Below are positions 7,824-16,285 of a stretch of DNA of 64,000 nucleotides, one piece after another (position 1 is the stretch's first letter; the number at the start of each line of letters is the position of its first letter). A program made the position numbers and the translations under genes. This stretch comes from Arcicella sp034931005. Lineage in GTDB: Bacteria; Bacteroidota; Bacteroidia; Cytophagales; Spirosomataceae. The stretch is taken from positions 1 to 64,000 of the forward strand of contig NZ_JAYGIN010000014.1 in the NCBI RefSeq assembly GCF_034931005.1, given 5' to 3'. A model generated the notes under the pieces. It made no database searches. It had not been told where the DNA came from and saw nothing but the letters and a program-made list of their open reading frames with translations.

Positions 7824-8548
7824 AGCTTCATTTTGTGTAAAATCGTGAGTCTCATAATATTTCTATCAAAAAAGTCTTTTCCAGACGCTCGCTGTTGATA
7901 CCAATGTAGATATCCCATTTCTACCGAGAAATTCTTCGATAAAACCTTCTCCAAGGCTATGTAAACACGGTTTTGGTCGAAATGATTATACACAATTTCT
8001 CCTCCAAAATTGACCATTAATTCGTCTGCAATCTTTAGATTTGTCTGTGTTTTACTTTCCAATTTACTCAGATTTATGACTAATTGCGGACGATAACGAA
8101 AGCGAAAATTAAAATCTGACCCCTCCAAAAGTTCAATTCCATTATTTTTTCTAATAAAACGTTCATCCAATCTAAAACGATGGGATAATGTCACTCTTTT
8201 TCCTAATGTTTGACTTTGCGTTATTTCTTGAAAAGTTCGAATTTCGGGTATAACTAAGGTCGAAGTAGCATCCGAAAATTGTGGACTTTGTCTAGAATAC
8301 GTAATTCCTGCCGCTATGTCAAAATTTGGCGTAATTTTATAGTGAATATGTGAGTGGGCAATGACGTGATGGAGACGGCTATTATCCATAAATCTCCGTA
8401 TATCAACTTCATTATGCCACGTCAATTTTGAATTTAGTGAAAGCTGATTGTAATAGCGAGTCCAATAAAGATTTTGATGAGTAATGTTAGTTTGTCCAAA
8501 TAATTGGCTACCAATCAGAAAAGCAAAAATTAAAAAGGAATATTTCAT
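7820..8548 (-). CDS. DUF2490 outer-membrane beta-barrel protein
   Basis: A 242-residue exported protein with a signal peptide ending at LFGQ. Beta strands with alternating aromatic residues fill the rest, with the typical DUF2490 features LTWHNEVDIRRF, HVIAHSHIHYKI and a C-terminal barrel strand ending in Leu. It presumably sits in the outer membrane as a small barrel of unknown function. It converges on the PhnP-like gene with stop codons overlapping by four bases and no hairpin between, so the two transcripts must overlap or end by another mechanism. Confidence 0.75.
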   Translation of the reverse strand: MKYSFLIFAFLIGSQLFGQTNITHQNLYWTRYYNQLSLNSKLTWHNEVDIRRFMDNSRLHHVIAHSHIHYKITPNFDIAAGITYSRQSPQFSDATSTLVIPEIRTFQEITQSQTLGKRVTLSHRFRLDERFIRKNNGIELLEGSDFNFRFRYRPQLVINLSKLESKTQTNLKIADELMVNFGGEIVYNHFDQNRVYIALEKVLSKNFSVEMGYLHWYQQRASGKDFFDRNIMRLTILHKMKL

Positions 8549-8601
8549 AATAAAATCTATTGGAAAATAGATTTACAAATATCTTAAAAAATTAGCAAAT
8601 A

Positions 8602-8627
8602 GTAACACAGACTTTAGGTTGTGTAAT
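8602..8627. repeat. Degenerate palindrome family A copy
   Basis: GTAACACAGACTTTAGG followed by TTGTGT matches the left half of family A. The right arm has decayed, so the hairpin is weak. It lies between divergent genes, unlike the copies placed at stop codons. Confidence 0.55.
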
Positions 8628-8669
8628 TAATTATGAACACTTTGATGTCGGTGATACTAATATGCTAAA

Positions 8670-8701
8670 ATTGTGTTTGATAACCTTTTTGATTAGTTTT
8701 G
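8670..8701 (+). promoter_or_regulatory. Promoter of the lipoprotein gene at 8734
   Basis: ATTG at 8670 and TAGTTTTG at 8694-8701 are 20 bp apart. This fits the Bacteroidetes consensus TTTG-N19/20-TAnnTTTG with one mismatch in the -33 box. Predicted initiation is near 8707, about 27 nt upstream of the ATG. Confidence 0.6.
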
Positions 8702-8733
8702 ATGCTTAATAATAATCTGTAACCATCAATTTC

Positions 8734-9492
8734 ATGAAAAAAATTATTTACGGTTTTCTATTTTCAGGAATGTTCCTTTCTTGTTCTGAGAAGAAAAATA
8801 CTGAGACTGTTCAAGACTCAACACAAGTTGTTTTAAAAGATTCTATCGGTGCATCAGCACAAGCTACTGAGGTGATGTATCTTGAAGATGTTTTGCAATG
8901 TTCTGATTTAAAGGGGCTTGAAACTAAATATGGTGCTGAGAATGTACAAAAAGAAGCATTGGTACAAACAGGCGATGGTGATTTTAAGGTTACAAAACTT
9001 TTTCCGAGTACGTCTAAAGAAGTAGAAATTTATTGGAAAGATGGTGAAGAATATAAGAAAATTCAAGATGCAGTGGTAAAGGGAGGTTTTAGCAAAACGA
9101 GTGACGTTGCTCCAACTTCTGTTTGGGAGTCTAAAGAGGGCTTGAGATTGGGCATGAAGATGTCGGAAGTGATAGAATTAAATGGAAAGAACTTTACGAT
9201 TACTGGTTTAGGCTGGGACTTAGGCGGAAATATAGTGAGTTGGGAAGGGGGAAAGTTGAACAATAAAAATATTTCGGTACGGTTTAATGATTATTCAAAT
9301 AATCAAGGAGGACTTTCTGAAACTGAATATAATTCAATTTCTGGTGATAGAGAGTTTGATACTCAGCATCCTGCTATTGTAAAGCTAAATCCAACAGTTG
9401 ATGAATTATCGGTTTATCTAAAACCTGAAATTGATGCAGAGTTGGGCAAAAAAATGACCAAAGAAGTTGAGAAAAAACAAATTCCAAGATAA
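8734..9492 (+). CDS. Hypothetical lipoprotein
   Basis: A 252-residue protein with a lipoprotein signal (lipobox MFLSC, lipidated Cys at residue 17). A Ser/Thr/Gln-rich linker follows, then a compact domain from about 45 to 250 with the segment KEGLRLGMKMSEVIELNGKNF. That segment recalls periplasmic domains that bind small ligands, but I do not recognise a family. A consensus promoter lies just upstream. It converges on mazG across a perfect 15-bp hairpin. Confidence 0.6.
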   Translation: MKKIIYGFLFSGMFLSCSEKKNTETVQDSTQVVLKDSIGASAQATEVMYLEDVLQCSDLKGLETKYGAENVQKEALVQTGDGDFKVTKLFPSTSKEVEIYWKDGEEYKKIQDAVVKGGFSKTSDVAPTSVWESKEGLRLGMKMSEVIELNGKNFTITGLGWDLGGNIVSWEGGKLNNKNISVRFNDYSNNQGGLSETEYNSISGDREFDTQHPAIVKLNPTVDELSVYLKPEIDAELGKKMTKEVEKKQIPR

Positions 9493-9505
9493 ATTGTGAT
9501 TCAAT

Positions 9506-9543
9506 AGTTTGTGATTGAGCAACTTTACGCTCAATCACAAACT
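9506..9543. terminator. Perfect 15-bp hairpin between convergent genes
   Basis: AGTTTGTGATTGAGC and GCTCAATCACAAACT are exact complements around an 8-nt loop. It lies between the convergent lipoprotein and mazG genes. Neither side has a strong T run, so termination is inferred from stem strength and position. Confidence 0.6.
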
Positions 9544-9547
9544 GAAG

Positions 9548-9874
9548 TTATTGTAGTTTGGTATTTTCCAAATGTCTTGTGGCATCACGTTTGGTTTTCT
9601 TATCCAAATTTTTCTGCAAAGCCGTTGTTAAATCAATACCTGTTTGGTTGGCGAGACAAATTAAGACAAATAATACATCTGCCATTTCATCACCCAAATC
9701 TTTCGCTTTGTCGGATTCTTTTTCAGACTGTTCTCCGTATCGTCGGGCAATGATTCTGGCTACCTCACCTACCTCTTCGGTTAGCATTGCCATATTAGTA
9801 AGTTCATTAAAATAACGAACTCCAACAGTTTTAATCCATTCGTCAACCGTTTTTTGTGCTTCTTCTATTGTCAT
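9548..9874 (-). CDS. MazG-like nucleotide pyrophosphohydrolase
   Basis: A single MazG domain of 108 residues that hydrolyses (d)NTPs to monophosphates and pyrophosphate. The magnesium-binding pattern is present: EEVGEVAR in the first helix pair, then LGDEMADVLFVL. It is shorter than the tandem MazG of E. coli and matches the one-domain housecleaning enzymes. Its ATG is directly adjacent to the dtd stop (no gap), so the pair is almost certainly co-transcribed and perhaps translationally coupled. Both products are quality-control enzymes, acting on nucleotides and on aminoacyl-tRNA. Confidence 0.88.
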   Translation of the reverse strand: MTIEEAQKTVDEWIKTVGVRYFNELTNMAMLTEEVGEVARIIARRYGEQSEKESDKAKDLGDEMADVLFVLICLANQTGIDLTTALQKNLDKKTKRDATRHLENTKLQ

Positions 9875-10327
9875 TTATATTTTATTTTTAGAATCTAAAA
9901 TGATGGTAACTGGCCCATCATTTACCAAACTAACTTTCATATCTGCCCCAAATGTACCTGTTTGTATTGCCTTTCCTAATTCTTTTTCAAGTTGTAAAAT
10001 TGTTTTTTCATACAAAGGGATTGCTATTTCTGGTCGAGCCGCTTCAATAAAACTGGGTCTATTTCCCTTTTTTGTACTGGCGTGAAGCGTGAATTGGCTA
10101 ATCAGTAAAATATCTCCATTAATGGCTGTAAGGTCTAAATTCATTTTTCCTTCTTCATCGGAAAATACCCGCATACCTACAATTTTCTTAGAAATCCAAT
10201 CTATATCTTCTTGCGTATCGGTATGGGTAACGCCCAAAAGGACTAAAAATCCTGATTGAATAGTAGCTTTAATATTTCCATCAATTTTGACAGATGCTTC
10301 TGAAACTCTTTGAATTACGGCAATCAT
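9875..10327 (-). CDS. dtd: D-aminoacyl-tRNA deacylase
   Basis: A DTD enzyme of 150 residues that removes D-amino acids (and glycine) from mischarged tRNA. Both diagnostic motifs are present: the SQFTL active-site segment (LLISQFTLHA) and the cross-subunit Gly-cisPro motif NDGPVT near the C-terminus. Length and start (MIAVIQRVSEASVKI) match the family exactly. It is first in a two-gene unit with mazG. Upstream lies the near-palindromic GATTCT/AGAATC pair. Confidence 0.96.
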   Translation of the reverse strand: MIAVIQRVSEASVKIDGNIKATIQSGFLVLLGVTHTDTQEDIDWISKKIVGMRVFSDEEGKMNLDLTAINGDILLISQFTLHASTKKGNRPSFIEAARPEIAIPLYEKTILQLEKELGKAIQTGTFGADMKVSLVNDGPVTIILDSKNKI

Positions 10328-10341
10328 TTCTAATGTAGTAT

Positions 10342-10407
10342 GATTCTCCAGAATCGTATAAAATGTTTTTTATTCCAATAGCGAAGTCACGATTCTGGAG
10401 AATCGTG
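10342..10407. repeat. Inverted pair of near-palindromes GATTCT-CC-AGAATC
   Basis: A hairpin GATTCT-CC-AGAATC at 10342-10355 is repeated in inverse at 10388-10407 as CACGATTCT-GG-AGAATCGTG (9-bp arms). Each copy folds alone and the two can also pair together, a REP-like organisation. It lies between the mgtE stop and the dtd start on the minus strand. Confidence 0.7.
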
Positions 10408-10413
10408 GTACAT

Positions 10414-11796
10414 TTACATCAATAAATAAACAATTAACAAATAAACTCCGTAACCTAAAAGGTCGTTGGTGGTGGTGATAAAAGGACCTGAAGCAATGGC
10501 AGGATTTATATCAAATTTGTTCAAGACTAAGGGCGTAATAGTTCCCATTAAGGACGCTAACATTACAACTGAAAATAGTGATAATGAGACAGTTAAAGAC
10601 AAAAGTACGTTAGCACTATCCACCAATAAAGAGCCACCAAAAGCAAAAAGTCCTGCAATAATGGCATTAAATAATGCTACTTTTAAAACCTTAAAAAGAC
10701 GTTCACCCAAAGGCATATCAATACCCGATTTATCTGCCAAACTTTGCACAATTATTGATGATGACTGAATTCCGACATTGCCACCTGTTGAACCAATAAG
10801 CGGAATAAACGCTGCAATGGCAGGAATTGTAGAAAGTTTGTCATCAAAATTATCAATTAATTTGGCTGCTAAAAAACTCCCACACATACCGCCAATTAAC
10901 CAAGGTAAACGTGAACGAACCAATTTCCAAACACTATCATCTTCCTCCACATCTTCCGAAATACCAGTCATTGCTTGTACGTCTTCCTGAGCTTGTTCTG
11001 TGATGAAATCGACCACGTCATCAATCGTAATTCTGCCTAATAATCGTCCTTGAATATTCACGACTGGCACGGCATCAAGGTCATATTTTTGCATCACATC
11101 GGCTACTTCTTCACCAGTTGCAGTTGTCTTTACCGAAACAATATCATCTGAATAAATATCTGCAATTTTTGACCCTCTTTTTGCCAAAATGATTTTTTTC
11201 AATGATACTCTTCCTTGCAAAATAATATCATCATCAACCACATAAACTGCAGTTACATTTTCTACGTCTTCAGCTTGTCTTCTTATCTCTTCAACACATT
11301 CAGTGACAGATTGTTTGATGTTGATTTTTACCAATTCTTTTTGCATCAAACCACCTGCCGAATCTTCGTCATAGTGCATCAAATCATTGACAAACCGAGC
11401 TTGTTCTTTATCCTTCAAAAGCCCTACAATATCTTCAGAAATATCTTTTGGTTGCTCGTTCAAAATATCAACGGCATCATCAGAATCTACTAAATCTACA
11501 TATTCGGCAATTTCTTGTGGCGTAAAATTTTTAAGGAATTTTTTACGGTCGTCAGAGTCAAGATTGGTGATAATTTCAGCCCCTAACTTTTTGTCCAATA
11601 GTCGCACTAAATAATGCGACTCCTCCCCATTCAACTCGTACAAGATATTGGTAATATCCGCAGGATACAGTTCTTCCATCTCAGTTTTGATAAGGTCGTT
11701 ATCTTGCTGACTAATAGCGGTTTGTATCTTTTCGAGATAATCTTTTGTTAGTTCAAAAGGTGTAAGCTCGAAGGGTTGTTGTGAGTTTAGTTCCAT
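10414..11796 (-). CDS. mgtE: Magnesium transporter MgtE
   Basis: A 460-residue MgtE channel with an N-terminal superhelical MgtE_N domain (about 15-130), a CBS pair (about 135-260) that senses cytosolic Mg2+, and five C-terminal membrane helices beginning near residue 290 with the pore-region segment STGGNVGIQSSS and ending GVYLLIVYLL. The ATG at 11796 is preferred to an upstream TTG because it gives the family N-terminus and avoids overlap with the preceding gene. CorA, a second and unrelated Mg2+ channel, is encoded at 37.6 kb. Confidence 0.95.
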   Translation of the reverse strand: MELNSQQPFELTPFELTKDYLEKIQTAISQQDNDLIKTEMEELYPADITNILYELNGEESHYLVRLLDKKLGAEIITNLDSDDRKKFLKNFTPQEIAEYVDLVDSDDAVDILNEQPKDISEDIVGLLKDKEQARFVNDLMHYDEDSAGGLMQKELVKINIKQSVTECVEEIRRQAEDVENVTAVYVVDDDIILQGRVSLKKIILAKRGSKIADIYSDDIVSVKTTATGEEVADVMQKYDLDAVPVVNIQGRLLGRITIDDVVDFITEQAQEDVQAMTGISEDVEEDDSVWKLVRSRLPWLIGGMCGSFLAAKLIDNFDDKLSTIPAIAAFIPLIGSTGGNVGIQSSSIIVQSLADKSGIDMPLGERLFKVLKVALFNAIIAGLFAFGGSLLVDSANVLLSLTVSLSLFSVVMLASLMGTITPLVLNKFDINPAIASGPFITTTNDLLGYGVYLLIVYLLM

Positions 11797-11825
11797 ATTT
11801 GATAGTAAGGACGATACGGTGAAAT

Positions 11826-12422
11826 TCAATAAGTCACCACTAATCTATTTGACTTTGGATGTTTTTTTAATAGATATTCTTGGGTAGAACGTTTAATAAA
11901 TCGGAGCTTTCTAAAGTATTTTTCGGGTGTAAGTTTAGCAATTTTTATAGCAGGAATGATGGCACTTGCCAGAGCAATAACCACCGCTGTACCAACAGCA
12001 AATGGAGCAATATAAGCGGCAATATAGATGGCGTAAGGCAAAGTGTATGCGGCTTCTCCAGCAAAAACTCCCCCGATAAATAAGAGCGTGCCTGCACTAA
12101 CGCCTATTCCTTCAATAAATAAAAATGTCGAAGCAAAACCATGCTCGATTGAGTTCTTACGCTTAATAACAAGTGATTTTATTGTTGAAATATTATAAAA
12201 TTGTTTTTTATAGAGAGAATCTAAAATGACAATTCCATTTGAATCAGCAGCATACAAAAGTCCCTTTCTGATTCCTTCATTTGTTTCAATTTTAACGATA
12301 AATCTAAGCCCTGCCCTTTTTAAAAGACGAATATTTGTTTGACTTGTATCAGCATTTTGAGCTTTTATTTCAAAATTTTGAGCAATAAATAAGAGTAATA
12401 AGAGGAGTTTTAAAGTTTTCAT
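11826..12422 (-). CDS. Hypothetical exported membrane protein
   Basis: About 198 residues from the ATG at 12422, which gives a strong signal peptide (KTLKLLLLLLFIAQNFEIKAQ). A small soluble segment follows (LLKRAGLRFIVKIETNEG...GLLYAADSNGIVILDS), resembling a short beta domain that responds to an RNA-binding-like strand pattern, though I assign no function. Then come two or three hydrophobic, Gly/Ala-rich membrane segments (about 100-170) and a basic tail. A longer frame exists upstream but its N-terminus is implausible. It is upstream of mgtE on the same strand, 29 bp away, so the two are probably co-transcribed. Confidence 0.55.
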   Translation of the reverse strand: MKTLKLLLLLLFIAQNFEIKAQNADTSQTNIRLLKRAGLRFIVKIETNEGIRKGLLYAADSNGIVILDSLYKKQFYNISTIKSLVIKRKNSIEHGFASTFLFIEGIGVSAGTLLFIGGVFAGEAAYTLPYAIYIAAYIAPFAVGTAVVIALASAIIPAIKIAKLTPEKYFRKLRFIKRSTQEYLLKKHPKSNRLVVTY

Positions 12423-12656
12423 AGCAGATATTTTTTGTGAAAGTATAAATTTTTGGATGTAATCTTTTATGTAGACAATCATTCTCTCAAATTCCCTTAT
12501 TTGTTCCCAATTCTGACAGTTTAACAAAAATACAAACAGCTACTCAAAGACTCAGTAAAATAAAGAAAGATTTAATGTAAAAGTTATACTCCAAAGTGTC
12601 CTTTGGTAAAAGATTAAAGAAGTTTTTTGTAAATTCAGAAATATAATCTTCCTCAC

Positions 12657-13256
12657 ATGAAAAATTCACGCAAAACTATCTTCTTAATCGTCGGAATATT
12701 GTCGTTTTGGCTATTAATAGTAGCCTTAAAATTTTATGGTGGTTATTGGTACGACCTTTATCAAAGTCCTTGGGCATATAGCCGTGATACCAATCAAAAA
12801 CTGCTCATCGGTAAATGGGAAGGTGATTTTATTGACCCAAACGGTGTTAAAAAACATTTATCCCTAACCATTGTAGAGCCTACAACAGATGATGAACGTT
12901 GGGCAAAAGCCTTCACTTTTAAAAAACATAGAAGGGCAAGTTCCAGAAACGCAAAGAATATTTTTGATGGAACTGCATACGTAAAAAGTAAATTGGGTTT
13001 GGAAGCATACACAGTGTCAGGACATATAGAGGACGATAATATTCATCAATTAGCTGTTCATTTTAGTCCTGTCGATGAAAAGAAAAGGGTACTGCCAAAC
13101 TTTACTTTGTTTGAAAGTACCCAAAGTTCGTGGCAAAATGATGACATGAATTTAAACCTAAAATTTGTGTATCATAAAGTTGACGGTAGTAGTTTTTGGC
13201 GTAGTAGCGACCCCAAACATTCGATGAAAATTGCTTGTAAACTCGGTAGATTTTAA
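12657..13256 (+). CDS. Hypothetical membrane-anchored protein
   Basis: A 199-residue protein with one N-terminal membrane helix (TIFLIVGILSFWLLIVALKF) and an extracytoplasmic domain beginning LIGKWEGDFIDPNG. The GxWxG pattern is common in small beta-barrel (lipocalin/DUF-type) domains. No catalytic motif or family is recognised. The gene stands alone and converges with the small membrane gene at 13423. The whole intervening 166 bp is a MITE-like element whose ends touch both stop codons. Confidence 0.55.
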   Translation: MKNSRKTIFLIVGILSFWLLIVALKFYGGYWYDLYQSPWAYSRDTNQKLLIGKWEGDFIDPNGVKKHLSLTIVEPTTDDERWAKAFTFKKHRRASSRNAKNIFDGTAYVKSKLGLEAYTVSGHIEDDNIHQLAVHFSPVDEKKRVLPNFTLFESTQSSWQNDDMNLNLKFVYHKVDGSSFWRSSDPKHSMKIACKLGRF

Positions 13257-13422
13257 GCATTAGACTTCCTGCGAAAGTGTTTTAAGTCGTAAAACACCAT
13301 CTTTTCGGCTACAAATAGCGAGAATTTTTCAACCGTAGCTCTGCTATGCTTTCAAAATTTTCGCTATTTTCGCTTGAAAATATACCATTTTCCAATCATA
13401 AAATACTTTTGCAGGAAGTCTA
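13257..13422. repeat. MITE-like element, copy 1
   Basis: Terminal inverted repeats TAGACTTCCTGCGAAAGT (13261) and ACTTTTGCAGGAAGTCTA (13405-13422) match at 17 of 18 positions. Inside, a nested hairpin flanks the core GTAGCTCTGCTATG, with TTTTCGGCTA upstream. The same core and CGGCTA motif occur, inverted, in the element at 49091-49250, whose termini are different. It occupies the full gap between two convergent genes and could terminate both. Confidence 0.7.
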
Positions 13423-13788
13423 TTAAAAAATCACATACAAAACATACCCAATAATGGTTGCCAAGCCAATGGAAGAAACATAAGAACGAATCAGAGTTCC
13501 ACCAAAATCTGAACTGAAAATTTTAAAAATATCTTTCCTAAAGGTGAAATAAACTATTTCTAAAATTAAAGGCAACGAGATAAAAATTACAGGGAAATCT
13601 TTGGCAATTTCCGTATTGTGTAGAAGAAAGAAAATCAACGAACTACCTAAAAAAATAGGAATGGCAATTACCATTTGCACCACAGGAGCAACGCCCGATT
13701 CTCCGCCGTCTGCTTTGGGAGTTCTGGTTGATAAATAAATATTAATCACAAATGCCAATACGACGATGATTAGATAGAAAATGTACAT
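13423..13788 (-). CDS. Small integral membrane protein, unknown
   Basis: A 121-residue protein that is almost wholly hydrophobic. Four membrane helices can be seen at roughly 2-18, 32-55, 65-82 and 100-120, with short charged loops (STRTPKADGGES, FRKDIFKIFSSDFGG). No family is recognised. It begins 33 bp after the radA stop on the same strand, so it is likely the second gene of a radA operon. Nothing in the sequence links it functionally to DNA repair. Confidence 0.6.
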   Translation of the reverse strand: MYIFYLIIVVLAFVINIYLSTRTPKADGGESGVAPVVQMVIAIPIFLGSSLIFFLLHNTEIAKDFPVIFISLPLILEIVYFTFRKDIFKIFSSDFGGTLIRSYVSSIGLATIIGYVLYVIF

Positions 13789-13821
13789 TTTGGTAGTGGT
13801 TTTGATTGTGATAATAAATTG

Positions 13822-15198
13822 CTACTTCCTTAAAATCTGCATAAATACATCTTCTAACATTCCTGCCATTCTGACTTTTATTTTGTAATTGCTTGTATCT
13901 AAACCTTTTGCATTGAATTTCGAAATCCATATTTCTTTAAACCCTAATTTTTCGGCTTCCGAAATACGTTGTTCAATTCTATTTACCGCTCTGATTTCTC
14001 CACCCAAACCAACTTCTGCTGCAAAACATATTGTGGACGGAATACTCAAATCTTCGTAAGAGGAAACAATAGAGGCACAAACTGCCAAATCAACAGCGGG
14101 GTCTTCTACTTTTAAACCTCCTGCAATGTTCAAAAATACGTCTTGATTTCCCAAACGAAAACCACCTCGTTTTTCTAAAACTGCCAATAACATATTCAAG
14201 CGTTTGGCATCGAATCCTGTTGAGCTTCGTTGTGGTGTTCCGTAAGTAGCAATCGAAACTAAAGACTGTGTTTCTATCAAAAGCGGACGATTTCCTTCTA
14301 ACATTGCCCCGATGGTAATACCCGAAAAGTCTTCGTCTCGTTGTGAAATTAAGATTTCGGAAGGATTAGATACTTCTCTCAAACCTGAATTTAACATTTC
14401 GTAAATACCTAATTCTGAGGTGCTTCCGAAACGATTTTTGGTAGTTCTCAAAATTCTGTACGCCAAATGACGGTCGCCTTCAAATTGTAAAACGGTATCT
14501 ACCATGTGTTCCAAAACTTTTGGACCCGCCAATGAACCGTCTTTGGTAATGTGTCCAATCATGAAAACGGGCGTACCTGATTCTTTGGCAAATTTCATCA
14601 ATTCAGCAGAACATTCTTTAACCTGCGACACACTGCCCGCTCCCGATTCTACGAAAGAAGATTGTAGTGTTTGAATAGAGTCAATTATCAAAATATCAGG
14701 TTCAAATGTTTCAATTTGCTTGAAAATGTTTTGCGTTTGCGTTTCTGTCAGAATAAAGCAATTGGCACTTTTATTTTCCAAGCGTTCTGCTCGCATCTTG
14801 ATTTGTTGCTCAGATTCTTCTCCCGAAACATACAAAACCCGATAATTATCAAGCATCAACGCAATTTGAAGCATTAAGGTTGATTTCCCAATACCAGGTT
14901 CTCCGCCTATAAGTATCAAAGAACCCAAAACGATTCCTCCGCCTAACACCCGATTTAGTTCGGCATCTTTGGTTAAAATTCGGGGTTGTTCTTCAAAATT
15001 TATTTCTTGTATAGCACGTGGTTTTGAAGCAACTTTTAGCGAAGTTGTCACTTTCCAAGAGCCTTTGGTGGGTTCATCTTTTTGTACAACTTCTTCTACA
15101 AAAGTATTCCATTCGCCACAAGAGGGACATTTGCCCAACCATTTGGGAACTTGATGTCCACAATTTTGACAAAAAAATGATGTTTTTACTTTAGCCAT
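13822..15198 (-). CDS. radA: DNA repair protein RadA
   Basis: A 458-residue RadA/Sms, the RecA-like helicase that extends recombination branches. It has a C4 zinc finger (Cys10, Cys13, Cys24, Cys27), Walker A GGEPGIGKST, Walker B ILIIDSIQ, the RadA-specific KNRFG motif, and a Lon-protease-like C-terminal domain (RGGFRLGNQDVFLNIAGGLKVEDP onward, read as adjoining segments) without the Lon catalytic dyad. Length and order are standard. The leader just upstream of its ATG consists of the word-repeat region 15199-15330. Confidence 0.97.
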   Translation of the reverse strand: MAKVKTSFFCQNCGHQVPKWLGKCPSCGEWNTFVEEVVQKDEPTKGSWKVTTSLKVASKPRAIQEINFEEQPRILTKDAELNRVLGGGIVLGSLILIGGEPGIGKSTLMLQIALMLDNYRVLYVSGEESEQQIKMRAERLENKSANCFILTETQTQNIFKQIETFEPDILIIDSIQTLQSSFVESGAGSVSQVKECSAELMKFAKESGTPVFMIGHITKDGSLAGPKVLEHMVDTVLQFEGDRHLAYRILRTTKNRFGSTSELGIYEMLNSGLREVSNPSEILISQRDEDFSGITIGAMLEGNRPLLIETQSLVSIATYGTPQRSSTGFDAKRLNMLLAVLEKRGGFRLGNQDVFLNIAGGLKVEDPAVDLAVCASIVSSYEDLSIPSTICFAAEVGLGGEIRAVNRIEQRISEAEKLGFKEIWISKFNAKGLDTSNYKIKVRMAGMLEDVFMQILRK

Positions 15199-15330
15199 TT
15201 TTTAGGTATAAGTTATTAGTTATGAGGTATAAGTTATTAGTTATGAGGTATTAGTTATGAAGTAGTAGGTAACTTGTACGAATAACTACTACCTCATACC
15301 TACCACCTCACCTACTACCTCATACCTACA
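15199..15330. repeat. Word-repeat inverted repeat between radA and the barrel gene
   Basis: Two tandem copies of a 21-bp unit (AGGTATAAGTTATTAGTTATG) are written here as its words AGGTATAAG, TTATTAG and TTATG. Shortened copies follow, and then the complement side ACTACTACCTCATACCTACCACC and its repeats, split as ACTACTACC, TCATACC and TACCACC. It starts at the base next to the radA start codon and serves as its leader. Confidence 0.6.
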
Positions 15331-15431
15331 AAATGCCCTCCGAATACTAAATTATATCAAATTATTGAGTAATCGGATACATTAGAGCCATAGAATGACG
15401 TTATCTTGCCAACAAATAAAAAATAAGCAAT

Positions 15432-16061
15432 ATGAACAAAAAACTGTTAGCCTTTCTTTTTGTCTTGGCATTTGCGAAAGTGAATGTATCTTTTTCTCAA
15501 TTTTCATTGGGAATTCGTGGAGGTGTAAATTTTTCTCAATTAAAAACCGACTTCAAAACGCAGTCTTTTGGAGATAATTTGCAACAAAGTTTGGATACTA
15601 AAACGGGATATGTTGGAGGTATTTATGCCCGTATCGGGAATAAGTTTTTCGTACAGCCAGAATTGATTTTTTCAGCAAAAGGGGGTAAAATCAATATTTT
15701 GCCAACTTCAGGTTCAACTTCTCAGACGGTAGCCATTGATTATTCAAGTATTGATGTACCGTTATTGATTGGCTTTAAACTTGGTCCTTTACGTTTGAAT
15801 GCTGGCCCAATGGCATCATTTATTGTATCAAGTGACGGATTGGACGAGGCTTTGAAAAAATATTCGAGTAATCTTGGTGAATCTTTTAAAAATGCAGCTT
15901 ATGGTTATCAAGCAGGTGGAGGTTTAGATATTGGTGCTCTTTCTGTTGATTTACGTTATGAAGGTAGTTTGTCAGAAATTGCAGGACTGAACTCATCAAA
16001 TATCAATTTTTCTCAAAAAGGTAATTTGTGGCAATTGACGCTTGGATTGAAAATGCTGTAA
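15432..16061 (+). CDS. PorT-like outer-membrane beta-barrel protein
   Basis: A 209-residue exported protein with a signal peptide ending at VSFSQ. It contains an eight-stranded barrel of the porT/outer-membrane-protein beta-barrel family: FSLGIRGGVNFSQL at the N-terminus, YVGGIYARIGNKFFVQPELIFSAKG, the IDVPLLIGFKLG strand, and a terminal strand ending LTLGLKML. Proteins like this are abundant in Bacteroidetes. Only a few (PorT itself) have a known role in type IX secretion, so no specific function is claimed. The stop is followed immediately by the heptamer-bearing inverted repeat. Confidence 0.75.
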   Translation: MNKKLLAFLFVLAFAKVNVSFSQFSLGIRGGVNFSQLKTDFKTQSFGDNLQQSLDTKTGYVGGIYARIGNKFFVQPELIFSAKGGKINILPTSGSTSQTVAIDYSSIDVPLLIGFKLGPLRLNAGPMASFIVSSDGLDEALKKYSSNLGESFKNAAYGYQAGGGLDIGALSVDLRYEGSLSEIAGLNSSNINFSQKGNLWQLTLGLKML

Positions 16062-16285
16062 TTAGTTACTGGTTACTGGTGGATTGGTTATTGGTGGATT
16101 GGTTACTTGATTTTTTGTAATATTTTTGAAAAAAAGCGATATTTAGGGAATCTATAATTACAAAAAGCACTTTTTTATAACCAATAACCAATAACCAATA
16201 ACCAATAACCAATAACCAATAACCAATAACCAATAACCAATAACCAATAACCAATAACCAATAACCAATAACCAATAACCAATAA
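16062..16285. repeat. Heptanucleotide tandem repeat with inverted partner
   Basis: Fifteen exact copies of CCAATAA fill 16181-16285 and end at the base next to the VF530 stop codon. The opposite side of the gap (16066-16112) contains GGTTACTGG and GGTTATTGG words, the complement of the repeat. The whole intergenic region can therefore fold as a long imperfect hairpin. The perfect array should be prone to slippage and vary between strains. Confidence 0.9.
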
